64,000 nt of DNA. Origin: JAMXLG01 sp963765935 (GTDB lineage Bacteria; Vulcanimicrobiota; Vulcanimicrobiia; Vulcanimicrobiales; Vulcanimicrobiaceae). Where the stretch lies: positions 124,001 to 188,000 of the forward strand of contig CAVXXX010000003.1 in the NCBI GenBank assembly GCA_963765935.1, written 5' to 3'. Below are positions 31,856-40,712 of the stretch, piece by piece (within the stretch, counting starts at the first letter, position 1; each line of letters begins with the position of its first letter). The position numbers and the translations under genes are program-made. The notes beneath the pieces are model-generated. The model saw nothing but the letters and a program-made list of their open reading frames with translations. It had not been told where the DNA came from and did no database searches.

Positions 31856-32707
31856 TTACCCTTTCCGGCCATGCCTGTTGCCGCCGAAGAATCCTCGAAA
31901 ATACGCCACGCTCAACGCGAATGCAGAGCTGCTCACGCCGGCAAAGCGCAGCGGGTGATAAAGCCCCTGTACGAGCCAAGCGATTGGTAGCATGAACCAC
32001 GTGCCGTGCTTTCTCGTAAGTCGCCCGCGTGATTCAAATGCGATGACATACTTTCGCGTCGCAAAGAGATCGCTGCTTCGGCCATGGCGGTCGTGCGAAG
32101 CCAGCGCAGTTTGAAAAACGCCGGCCCGGAACCCAAGCGCCCTCGCGCGAAGCGACAAGTCGACATCTTCACCATAGAGAAAGAAGCCTTCGTCGAAACC
32201 ACCGAGGCGTTCGAACAGGTGCCGGCGGATAATCATTGCACATCCGTTCACCCAGTCGGTGGCTTCCGTCGAGGGCAACGTCAGGTCCGTCGCTCCGCCC
32301 AGCCACCGGACCCAAAGGCCTCGTGTGAAGTAATAGGAGTCATTTTGACGTATTACGCTGCACGCTACATCGACCCGATTTTCATCCATCCACGAGGTCA
32401 GAACTTCGATCCAATTATCGTCGGCCACCGCATCCGGGTTAAGGAAGGCGAGGAACGGCGTAGCAGCGTAACAGGCGCCGCGATTGACTGCGGCGCCGAA
32501 ACCTTCATTCGAGGAATTACGGATCAGTTCTATGCCGGGAATTAGGGCAAGCAGGTCCGGCGAACCATCGGATGAAGCGTTGTCGACAACGACTACCCTG
32601 GTTTTCACCGTTTGGCGCAATGCGGAATCGATCGCATCGCGCACATATTCGCGGCCGTTGTAATTGACGATTACGACGCAAGCTCGCGCCTCAGAATCGG
32701 GATTCAA
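31856..32707 (-). CDS. Glycosyltransferase family 2 (rhamnosyltransferase-like)
   Basis: This 283-residue GT-A enzyme begins with VVIVNYNGREYVRDAIDSALRQT. It has the DNASSDGSPDLL strand, FLNPDAVADDNWIE with a D-x-D-like acidic pair, and the GGFDEGFFLYGEDVDLSLRA acceptor loop, as in WbbL-type dTDP-rhamnosyltransferases and mycobacterial WbbL. It probably adds a deoxysugar to a lipid-linked acceptor. The start is a TTG at 32707. It lies 15 bases upstream of rfbB and in the same direction, matching use of dTDP-rhamnose, though the donor is inferred. Confidence 0.88.
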   Translation of the reverse strand: MNPDSEARACVVIVNYNGREYVRDAIDSALRQTVKTRVVVVDNASSDGSPDLLALIPGIELIRNSSNEGFGAAVNRGACYAATPFLAFLNPDAVADDNWIEVLTSWMDENRVDVACSVIRQNDSYYFTRGLWVRWLGGATDLTLPSTEATDWVNGCAMIIRRHLFERLGGFDEGFFLYGEDVDLSLRARALGFRAGVFQTALASHDRHGRSSDLFATRKYVIAFESRGRLTRKHGTWFMLPIAWLVQGLYHPLRFAGVSSSAFALSVAYFRGFFGGNRHGRKG

Positions 32708-32823
32708 AATCTCTCACTGTCTTACGGGTAACCGGCAAGAAATATCTACAGCTTATTTAAACTTCCTGCATGCGCCATGTTCGGCCGGCGTACATACGCA
32801 AATTGCTCGGAACGGTGACCACT

Positions 32824-33834
32824 ATGCGGCTTTCGGCTTTATGCTTAGTTCTCTGCCAATGCTTTGCTTCAACATCGATCGCTTGCGCTGCAGCACAGCC
32901 GGTGGGGACCCCAAATGAGTATGGGGTTTTGCGCAAGATCCCGCCTGCGGTCCTCGACAAACTAGCGAGCGACGCGATCCCGGACAGCGAAGGCGCGATG
33001 CAACTCAACCGCAGCCACTGGACGGACATCGTCTATCAGCGGGTTGCCATCCCGCTGATTTGGGTTGGCGCCGCAGAAAACAACCGGACAAAGGTTGACA
33101 ACGGCTGGAAAGCCATAGATCTATCCTTGTCGCATCTGCAAAGCGACGGCAGCTTCGACACCGCGCCGGGCAGAACGATGAATGAAGCCGAGATGGCGTT
33201 CTGGATTGAAGCCGTCAGTCACGCGATCGTAGTGCTCCAGCAGAGCCCGCTCGCTTCGCACTATGCAGAACGCATAAATGCGGTGCTTCCGTCGATACGC
33301 CGCAACGTGGCATGGTTGAACAACGAAGACCGCCTTGCTCGATTGGCGCAGTTCGATGCGCCCGCCGTAAATCGCTTGATTGTCGACGCGTGCGCGTTTG
33401 CTTATGCATCGAGCGCGCTTCAAGACTCGTCATTGATGAGCCCGGCAAATATGTTTATTCGTCTCGCTTTAGCGAAACAACATCAAGACGGCACGCTATT
33501 GGAAGAGAACGGCTTTGATTCAAGTTATCAGGGCGTTTCTGTCTTGCATTTAACGTATTTCGCACTGGTACAACCGGGATCTGCGGTGCGCTCCGCGCTT
33601 ATTTCAGCAAAAAATCGTGAGTTGGCCGCGATTCGAGCCGATGGAAGCGTAGACTCGTCCGAAAACACGCGCACGGGCGGCAAGCACATGGTGAACGGAC
33701 AGCCGTACGCCGTCGATTATCGATCCGTTATCCTCGGCTTGTACTATTCGGGATTCTACACCGGCGACTCTAACGCCGTAGACGCCGCAAACCGAATTTA
33801 TACGCGGGTCTACCATCAAAGCCCGAACGCATAG
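32824..33834 (+). CDS. Secreted hypothetical protein, probable alpha/alpha toroid
   Basis: ATG at 32824 starts a 336-residue protein with a signal peptide (MRLSALCLVLCQCFASTSIACA). The mature part is helix-rich, with repeats around WTDIVYQRVAIPLIWVGAAE, WKAIDLSLSHLQSDGSFDT, AFWIEAVSHAIVVLQQSP and VSVLHLTYFALVQ, giving the look of an alpha/alpha-toroid such as polysaccharide lyases or glycoside hydrolases. No catalytic residues can be assigned. It is divergent from the GT2 gene, and its end overlaps the PQQ-repeat gene by 19 bases, tail to tail. A role in cutting or tailoring the surface glycan is possible but unproved. Confidence 0.7.
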   Translation: MRLSALCLVLCQCFASTSIACAAAQPVGTPNEYGVLRKIPPAVLDKLASDAIPDSEGAMQLNRSHWTDIVYQRVAIPLIWVGAAENNRTKVDNGWKAIDLSLSHLQSDGSFDTAPGRTMNEAEMAFWIEAVSHAIVVLQQSPLASHYAERINAVLPSIRRNVAWLNNEDRLARLAQFDAPAVNRLIVDACAFAYASSALQDSSLMSPANMFIRLALAKQHQDGTLLEENGFDSSYQGVSVLHLTYFALVQPGSAVRSALISAKNRELAAIRADGSVDSSENTRTGGKHMVNGQPYAVDYRSVILGLYYSGFYTGDSNAVDAANRIYTRVYHQSPNA

Positions 33835-35261
33835 ACCGTTCCGTTTTGATCCGCCGTGTAGATGCCGCTCGGCACGACGGCCGGCGACGCTTGCATCGGC
33901 GCAGGCATCGCGTAGGACCACAGCGTCTGACCGTTGGACGTGCTTAACGCGACGAACTGGTTATCCAAGTCCGCATAGACTACGCCCGCATTGATGGCCA
34001 CCGAATTCGAGGTTGTCGATTGTGTTGGATGCGTCCAAATGACGTTTCCCGCCAGATCGAGTGCAACTAACGCGCCGCCACCGGACGATGCAGCCGGCGT
34101 TACCCTTCCGAAGAAGCTAGGAGTGCGACGCGATGATGCTGCGCTCGTGGCCGCGGCACCGCCGTAACCGGCAATGCGCACGAAAACGTATCGGCCATCC
34201 GTTGCCGGCGTAGAATAACCCGCCCCGAATGTCGATGTGCCAAACTTCTGCGAGGCCGTCAGCCCGCCGGAGTTTTGGTCGAGGTAAAACAACGTACCGC
34301 TTTTACTCAGCGCGATGGCTTCACCGTGAAGAATCACTACGCCGCTCCCGACGTCGTAATCTTGCGTCGGATTGTAGGTGTTGTATTGCCAAATGACGCT
34401 ACCGGAAGCCGGATCGAGCGCGACTATGCCGTTGGCGGTCAGCACCGAATTCACGCACGTGTTTCCCGTTCCGAAATACAGATGCGTCCCATCAAAGGAA
34501 ATCGGCGACCAAACCGAGCCTCCATCATTGGCAACCGGGTCGACATTGAATATCCAGCCCGGCGCTCCGGTTTTCTCATCGAACTCCCGAACGCCGCCTT
34601 GCGTGCATGTCGGCGTATCGCCACCCGCGACGCCAACGAAGACTTTGCCATTCACGACGGCCGGCGTGGCCCGAATCGGCCCTGGAACTCTCGCCTGCCA
34701 TAAAATCTTACCCGTCGCGGCGTCCAACGCGTACAAATTCGAGGCAACCGGGTCGTAACCGGAATCGTTCGTGTCGTATACGAAGTTGTGCGTTCCCACG
34801 AATAGCATGCCGTGATCGTACGCGGGAACCATGCGCACTTCGACGCCGGGACCACCAAGTTGCGTCGTCCACAGCACCTTACCCGTCAACGCTTGCAGCG
34901 CAAATACGATGCCGTTATTGAGCGTCACGGTATACAGCGATCCGTTTGCGACGACGGGCCCGCCGATTATTTGATCTCCCGTCGAATATTTCCAGTGAAG
35001 CTTTAATTTCGAAACGTTCGAAGTGGTGACCCCGATGTTTTGAGGCTGACACCCGGAGCTGAGGCTGTCGTGACCGAGTGTCACCCAATCGTCGACCGGC
35101 GTCGCGGGAGTCGGTTCCGGGCAAACCGCTTGAACGTTGATATCAGGAGGGTTTACCGTGGACTTCGGCAGAGCGCTTTCGCCGGACGATCCACCGCCGC
35201 AGCCGGCGACGAGAACTGCATAAGCGAGCACGGCCGCAATGAATGGGTGCCTCATAGTCAT
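33816..35261 (-). CDS. PQQ-like beta-propeller lipoprotein
   Basis: ATG 35261 or 35255 opens a lipoprotein signal ending in the lipobox LVAGC. About eight tryptophan-docking beta-propeller blades follow (TGKVLWTTQL, TGKILWQARV, SGSVIWQYN, GNVIWTH, NGQTLWSYA), each with the G-x-x-x-W motif of PQQ-like repeats. Family proteins are either PQQ enzymes or scaffolds such as BamB. Here the repeats are complete but no PQQ-ligand catalytic cluster is seen, so a scaffold or sensor is more likely. It is anchored in an outer or inner membrane leaflet by lipid. Its role is not shown by context; the gene is bounded by an unrelated divergent gene. Confidence 0.82.
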   Translation of the reverse strand: MTMRHPFIAAVLAYAVLVAGCGGGSSGESALPKSTVNPPDINVQAVCPEPTPATPVDDWVTLGHDSLSSGCQPQNIGVTTSNVSKLKLHWKYSTGDQIIGGPVVANGSLYTVTLNNGIVFALQALTGKVLWTTQLGGPGVEVRMVPAYDHGMLFVGTHNFVYDTNDSGYDPVASNLYALDAATGKILWQARVPGPIRATPAVVNGKVFVGVAGGDTPTCTQGGVREFDEKTGAPGWIFNVDPVANDGGSVWSPISFDGTHLYFGTGNTCVNSVLTANGIVALDPASGSVIWQYNTYNPTQDYDVGSGVVILHGEAIALSKSGTLFYLDQNSGGLTASQKFGTSTFGAGYSTPATDGRYVFVRIAGYGGAAATSAASSRRTPSFFGRVTPAASSGGGALVALDLAGNVIWTHPTQSTTSNSVAINAGVVYADLDNQFVALSTSNGQTLWSYAMPAPMQASPAVVPSGIYTADQNGTVYAFGL

Positions 35262-35356
35262 CAAGAACCAGCTTATTACACGCTTATTGAGAAAGTCCTG
35301 AGGCACTAGTCCTTAGAATAGGGCTGCGACCCTCCACGGCCGAACGTCGGGAACCC

Positions 35357-36136
35357 GTGTCATCGTCCCAAATCGATAGTGCGCTCGCGGACCGTTATCA
35401 CGAAGTGATGGCGTTCCGCGCCGAGGCGCTGCAACGGTATAAAGCAAACGAGCTGAGCGTCATCTTTGGGCCACCTGCAAAAGTGGTGTTCCCGCGCGTG
35501 GCTGCCGGCTCGTCGCCAAATGCCCGCATGCGCGTTGGGCCGTTTTCGATATCGAACTATCCGCCGATCTGGCAGTTCGCCGAAAAGCTCATCCGCGAAT
35601 CCGACCGGTCTGTCAACGTGCTCGAGATCGGACCCGGAAACGGGGCTCTCGCTCGGCACCTGCAGTCGGTCTTCGGCAAACGCATCGCCAGGTATTTCGG
35701 ACTAGAGCGCGATCCGGAAATCAAGGGCCCGTACGAGCGCGTTGAGTCGATCGAGTCGATTCCGGTGAAGGTCGATGTAGTCATCGCAAGTGAAGTCGCG
35801 GAGCATATGACGGCGGATGAGTGGTTCCGCAACGTGCTCTCGCCGCTCGAGAACCGTATCGATCCCGGCGGCTCACTGTGTATGTCGGTGCCGAATCCCA
35901 TCTCTCCGGCCGGCATTCATCGAGATTTCACCCACGTGCAAGCGTATCCATGGTACGACCTTTACGCCATTCTGCGACTTACCTTCGCTGAAGTCGCCGT
36001 CCAGCGTACGTTTTATGCCTGGTCTTTGCAAAGACTGGCGTTTTTGATTCCTCGCATCATCGTTTGTCCTATGATTGAAATGGATTGGTGCGACGGAATC
36101 GTTTGCGTAGCAAAACGGCCTGTTACGCGCGCGTGA
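35357..36136 (+). CDS. SAM-dependent methyltransferase
   Basis: This 259-residue class I methyltransferase starts at a GTG. Motif I is NVLEIGPGNGALARHLQSV (about 94-112), with the acidic residue of YFGLERDPEIKG next, motif II VDVVIASEVAEHM and GGSLCMSVPNPISPAG afterwards. The acceptor is not predictable, but the position between glycosyltransferases suggests a methylated sugar or lipid carrier. It opens the plus-strand group that includes the next methyltransferase and the giant membrane protein. Confidence 0.82.
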   Translation: MSSSQIDSALADRYHEVMAFRAEALQRYKANELSVIFGPPAKVVFPRVAAGSSPNARMRVGPFSISNYPPIWQFAEKLIRESDRSVNVLEIGPGNGALARHLQSVFGKRIARYFGLERDPEIKGPYERVESIESIPVKVDVVIASEVAEHMTADEWFRNVLSPLENRIDPGGSLCMSVPNPISPAGIHRDFTHVQAYPWYDLYAILRLTFAEVAVQRTFYAWSLQRLAFLIPRIIVCPMIEMDWCDGIVCVAKRPVTRA

Positions 36137-36180
36137 TTGAACGGGCGGATGCTGGAAATCGTTCGTCGTAAGTAGGGTTC

Positions 36181-37110
36181 ATGGAAGCGTTGCGTCAGGG
36201 ATGTCCGTTCTGCGGTGCGTTGCGCGTTTTAGAAAGCGTTACGGTTCGCGAGCACCACTTTGGGATGGGCACGGCATTCGAGTATTTGGTCTGTGCGGAT
36301 TGTAAATCGATTTATATCGCCGATCCCGGATTGGATCTCGAGCCGTATTACGGGGAGGCGTATTATTCGTACGCCGGTGAGCGCAACGGCGTTCTTGGCT
36401 ATATCGATCGCACTTCATTTCGAAACGCGGCAAAAAAGTATATCGGAATCCTTCGCGCCGGCGGCGCGACGGTGACGAACGTCACGCGCATTGTCGACGT
36501 CGGCAGCGGCTCCGGAAGATTATTACGCGGATTGCGCGCGCTCGGATATCGCGACGTGCTCGGCGTCGATCCTTACATTTCGCCCTTGGCCGATACACGT
36601 GGAGAAACCGTCCTTCGGGAACCGCTCGAGAGCGTCGCGCGGCGCTTGGAGAACGCGCGTTCGGCCGGCGTTATCATGTTTCATCACTCGTTAGAGCACG
36701 TCGTCGATCCCGTCGCGACACTGCAAACGGCAGCCGAGCTCCTAAAAGCCGGCGGCGCCATTCTCGTTCGCATTCCGGTCGCGAACTATGCGTGGCAGAA
36801 GTATCGCGAATACTGGTGGGCTCTCGATGCGCCGCGGCATCTCGCGGTTCCGACGGAGAACGGCATGCGACGCGCCGCCGAACGAGCCGGGTTCGAGGTT
36901 GCGCGTGTTGAGTACGATTCGACCGCCATGCAATTTTCGGTGAGCGAAGCATATGCAAGGGGTGACTCTCTCGTTCACGCGTTTCGGGGCTCACCGCCGC
37001 GTACGTTGATGCGAATGTTCACATCCATTCCCGCCGAGATTGCCGCGCTCCGGCTCAACGCACAGGGGCAAGGCGATCAAGCGGCATTCGTGTTGCGGCT
37101 GAAACATTGA
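36181..37110 (+). CDS. Zinc-ribbon SAM-dependent methyltransferase (deoxysugar type)
   Basis: This 309-residue protein starts with a zinc ribbon (GCPFCG and VCADCKSIY) and continues with motif I IVDVGSGSGRLLRGLRALG (about 103-121), MFHHSLEHVVDP and GGAILVRIPVANYAW. The arrangement, with WWALDAPRHLAVPT, is that of the NovP/TylF-unlike C-methyltransferase-like family found with deoxysugar genes. It is co-directional with the preceding methyltransferase (44-base gap) and overlaps the giant membrane protein by 4 bases (TTGA), so the three form one operon. Confidence 0.82.
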   Translation: MEALRQGCPFCGALRVLESVTVREHHFGMGTAFEYLVCADCKSIYIADPGLDLEPYYGEAYYSYAGERNGVLGYIDRTSFRNAAKKYIGILRAGGATVTNVTRIVDVGSGSGRLLRGLRALGYRDVLGVDPYISPLADTRGETVLREPLESVARRLENARSAGVIMFHHSLEHVVDPVATLQTAAELLKAGGAILVRIPVANYAWQKYREYWWALDAPRHLAVPTENGMRRAAERAGFEVARVEYDSTAMQFSVSEAYARGDSLVHAFRGSPPRTLMRMFTSIPAEIAALRLNAQGQGDQAAFVLRLKH

Positions 37111-40100
37111 CGCCGGCGCTCAAACCCGCACGCGGCTCGATCTTGAATCGAGTGCCGCCCGAACGTCTCGCTATCGCCGTCGTGCTCGCTGCCTTCGGCA
37201 TTGCGGCATTCGTACGAGCATGGGTTTTTTATTGGTTCCCCGGACTGCCCGGTCTCTATGCAAAAGATCTCGGCGTCAACTTCATCGTCGCCGAATACAT
37301 TCGGCATACGATTCACAGCCCGCTCGACTTCGTGGACATGCTCGGCTGGAGCGCATGGTGGGATCAGCCGTTTTTCATGTACAACGCGTACACGTCGTAC
37401 GTTGCGATCGTCCCCATCGCGGATCTAGTGAACAGCACGTGGGCGAGCATCAAATTCCTCGAGCTGGCGCAAACCGCAATTGCGTGCGCGGCGACGTATT
37501 GGCTCCTTCGTTTATTCGGCTGGTCGCGTCTGTGGAGTCTTGCAGCAGGCACCGTCTACGCAATCGTGCCGGCAGTGATCCTCATGCCGCGAGGAAATCT
37601 CGATCTAGGCTGGCCCACGGTTCTCGCACCTGCATGTTTGGCTGCCGGAATCGCGCTGATTCGAAGGCTCGGATCCAACGCGCTTCCGCTCTGTGGCATC
37701 GTTTGCGCCATCTGCGGCTACTGCAGCGCAGTCGAGTATGCCCTTTTCCTATCGTTCCCCGCGTACGCGATACTCGCTTCCTACGCGTTTGTACGCACAC
37801 CGCGCGCGCGATGGCTCGCGTTGTCTTTGACAGGCGCGGTCGTCATGGTCGCATTCGGAGCCTATTTTGTCGTCCCGACGCTCGGCAATCACCTCTTCAG
37901 CGATTCATCGATCCGGCGTGAATCGCTCGTGAACGCGAGCTTCGTTCAGTGGTACAGCGAGGACGTGACGTCCTATGCAGGACTGATTCTTCGCGAAGCA
38001 CTTCTCTCACCCGTCGCACTGTACAATGCGACGGGTCAGCTTCCCGTCGCAGTGATTGCTGGTACGAGTATTTGGCTCTTTGCGATTATCGGGCTTCTCG
38101 GCCGCAAAGAGTCCCTTAAGCGACCGGCGGTCGCCATCGCGGCAGGAATCGTTTTCATTCTCGCATTCATGAGTCTGTGCGCGCTGCTCCCCGGCGGCGA
38201 AGCGATCTGGCGCGCTTTCGGTTCGCTTCCCGTAATCAATGCGATACGGACGCCGGACCGGTTCGTGACGTTGCCGATCCTCGCGATCGTCATACTCTCG
38301 ATTGATGGCATCAGAAGCTTTTCAACGGAAATGCGATCGCAGCGTATGATCGGCGCGGTCATACTTGCGATCGTTCTACTTGCGAGCTCGTACGTTGCTG
38401 TCGTACAGCAAGTATGGACGAATCAGCAAGATTACGGCGCGGAAGAACCGGCGCTGAACCAAGTAAACCGCATCGTCTCGGACATCGGTCCGCGCACGGC
38501 TCCGTACACGGAATTAAACGGTGGGTCGACCGGAGACTATCCCTCGTATGGCGTGCCGACGCCGATTATCTCGGGGCTCGGCGACCTCGCAGCGCGTTAT
38601 GTCGACGACGGCCTCGCTCTCACCGGGCTCTTACCTCGGGCTTCTGTCAAGACCATCATTACAACACCGCCTTGGGCCGCTAGCGACGCCGACGGATATC
38701 CCGATTTCGGCGATGTTTTTGGTCACGCGCCGGGTGCGCATGAAATTTTTCAAAGCCACGAAGACGTTCGAGTTTTTGCGCTTGACGCAAATGCTATGGT
38801 GAAAGCTACGCAGATCGCGTGCTTGACCGGCGGACCGGGATTGATCGACCGTTTGCTCGCGTGGCATAACCTGGCGAACGTTGATCTAGCCGAACCAAAC
38901 GGCGATTGCACGTTCCAAATCGTCAGCGACCGCGACGCGTACGATACCGCGATTCGGTCTGCTCGTTGGTCGGCTGCCGGAAGCGAGTTGTGCAAAGAGT
39001 GTTCGACCGCGCGCGACGCCGATTATCTGTTTGATCCCGGCAGAGAGCTGCTGAACCAACCATGGTATCGAAACTCGGTCGACGGCGACACTCCGCTTTT
39101 TCCGGGCGCTGCAATTCGCATCCAGGACGGCACAACGATTTCGTTACCACGGATGACAACAGAAAACGGTTCGCGCATTCGACTTCATCTCGCTTCGCAC
39201 GCGTATGCAACGCTGACCACGCGCTGCGGTTCCAGCGAATCGGCGATCCGCGTTCTGCCTTTCCGAGGCTTTCGCTGGCTCACGATTCGCACGCCGAAGC
39301 CGCTCTCCGAATGTTCATCGATCGAGCTTTCGTTTTCGATAGACGCCACGCGCCCGGCAAACGTTCCGAGCTTCGCGGGCGCGCTTGCCCTCGATGGGGC
39401 AATCGTCCCAGGCAGTATCGATCGTCTGCCAACGGCTCCGCGCGCAAGCCGCGATATCTACGCGGTTACGGCCAGTCAGCTCACCGGCGACATGACGACG
39501 CCGTACGCCGGCCAAACGTTCATGTTCGACCCTAGCAACCCGGTTCGAACGTACAACGCTCGCTCTTCAGCGATGCGTTGGACGGGCGCGAGCGGAAACG
39601 TTACGGTCGTTGCCGACATGTTCCGGCCGGCTGCACACGAACACAACAATGTTCGATTCGCCGCAGAACTGTTTCTACGGCACGGACATCTCATTCCACT
39701 ACCAACCGGTGCGAACGGCACGCCCGATACGCAGCTTCGCAGAATCACGGCGGTCCGGTCCACCGGCCACGTAGCGCTCTTTTCTGCCGGCACGGGGCTC
39801 GTTTCCGGTGACGTCGATTTTCCCGCGGGCGCCTCAGCGGTTTCGCAGACGTCCGGCTTCGCTCGATTCAATCACGGTGCGCTCTCGTCAAACGGACTGA
39901 CCGGACGCAATGGGAACGTGCTGAGCATGGAGATACCGGCAACAGCCGGTTCATCGACGGTTGTTGCCGGGTTCCTCGGCGTCGATGGCGACGGATACGC
40001 TGAGGCAACGATGCGTTGCGCGTCCCGGCAACGGACGCTGCAGGTCTCTGAAAACGTCGGCGAAGGACTGCTTGTTCCGGCAAACGGCGTGCCGTGTACG

Positions 40101-40712
40101 CTGCGCATCGCGTGGCACGGCAAACCGCTGACGATCAGACGGGTGTTCTTCAATATTCAACGCCGCACGTTCAACGGTGAACGCGAGCTCTGGCTGCCGG
40201 GCGGATCCTATCATCTTTACGTGTTGTCGCGACGCAATCGCGCGATATCGACGGATGGGGTTTCGATCGACGGCCATCGCGTCGATTCCAGTAAGCTGAT
40301 CGACGTAACGTCGAGCGGCGAACACTCCGTAACGGTTGTAGGAATGCCGGCTGAAAGCGCGCTCCTGGCGTTCGTGCCCCAAGCCTTCTCGCCTCCGACA
40401 CCACTGCTGATTTCTCTCAAACAAACGGCCGCAATTCGTTACGAGATCTCCGTCCCTGCGCGCACGGATGTAAAGCTGGCCCATCTCGATGATGGGAATT
40501 GGGCGCTTGCCGGACCTTCAGGCACCGTCTTCGGCAATCGATGCGATCTCGTCTCTACCTGTTATCGCGACGTAGCGCCGGGAGACTACCGCATCTATCA
40601 CCGGCTACCTGAAGCCGTGCGCATCGGATTCGGCATTACATTGCTTGCATCGATTGTTGCTCTTCTCTGCCTTTGGCTTCCCGGACGGCGGTTTTCCCGC
40701 GGGCAGGGATAG
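37107..40712 (+). CDS. Giant multi-spanning membrane protein, GT-C glycosyltransferase-like
   Basis: This 1201-residue protein starts at TTG 37107. About twelve hydrophobic helices (20-430) resemble GT-C lipid-linked sugar transferases: the loop after helix 1 has acidic pairs in YAKDLGVNFIVAEYIRH and the WWDQPFFMYN stretch. Residues about 480-1150 are a large, beta-rich soluble region with repeated Ser/Thr and hydrophobic strands, probably periplasmic, and a final helix (about 1170-1190) anchors the end. Similar membrane-plus-sandwich proteins occur in the arabinogalactan/alpha-glycan family of actinobacteria. The donor and acceptor are unknown. The 3' end overlaps the convergent gene by 77 bases. 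Confidence 0.75.
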   Translation: MTPALKPARGSILNRVPPERLAIAVVLAAFGIAAFVRAWVFYWFPGLPGLYAKDLGVNFIVAEYIRHTIHSPLDFVDMLGWSAWWDQPFFMYNAYTSYVAIVPIADLVNSTWASIKFLELAQTAIACAATYWLLRLFGWSRLWSLAAGTVYAIVPAVILMPRGNLDLGWPTVLAPACLAAGIALIRRLGSNALPLCGIVCAICGYCSAVEYALFLSFPAYAILASYAFVRTPRARWLALSLTGAVVMVAFGAYFVVPTLGNHLFSDSSIRRESLVNASFVQWYSEDVTSYAGLILREALLSPVALYNATGQLPVAVIAGTSIWLFAIIGLLGRKESLKRPAVAIAAGIVFILAFMSLCALLPGGEAIWRAFGSLPVINAIRTPDRFVTLPILAIVILSIDGIRSFSTEMRSQRMIGAVILAIVLLASSYVAVVQQVWTNQQDYGAEEPALNQVNRIVSDIGPRTAPYTELNGGSTGDYPSYGVPTPIISGLGDLAARYVDDGLALTGLLPRASVKTIITTPPWAASDADGYPDFGDVFGHAPGAHEIFQSHEDVRVFALDANAMVKATQIACLTGGPGLIDRLLAWHNLANVDLAEPNGDCTFQIVSDRDAYDTAIRSARWSAAGSELCKECSTARDADYLFDPGRELLNQPWYRNSVDGDTPLFPGAAIRIQDGTTISLPRMTTENGSRIRLHLASHAYATLTTRCGSSESAIRVLPFRGFRWLTIRTPKPLSECSSIELSFSIDATRPANVPSFAGALALDGAIVPGSIDRLPTAPRASRDIYAVTASQLTGDMTTPYAGQTFMFDPSNPVRTYNARSSAMRWTGASGNVTVVADMFRPAAHEHNNVRFAAELFLRHGHLIPLPTGANGTPDTQLRRITAVRSTGHVALFSAGTGLVSGDVDFPAGASAVSQTSGFARFNHGALSSNGLTGRNGNVLSMEIPATAGSSTVVAGFLGVDGDGYAEATMRCASRQRTLQVSENVGEGLLVPANGVPCTLRIAWHGKPLTIRRVFFNIQRRTFNGERELWLPGGSYHLYVLSRRNRAISTDGVSIDGHRVDSSKLIDVTSSGEHSVTVVGMPAESALLAFVPQAFSPPTPLLISLKQTAAIRYEISVPARTDVKLAHLDDGNWALAGPSGTVFGNRCDLVSTCYRDVAPGDYRIYHRLPEAVRIGFGITLLASIVALLCLWLPGRRFSRGQG

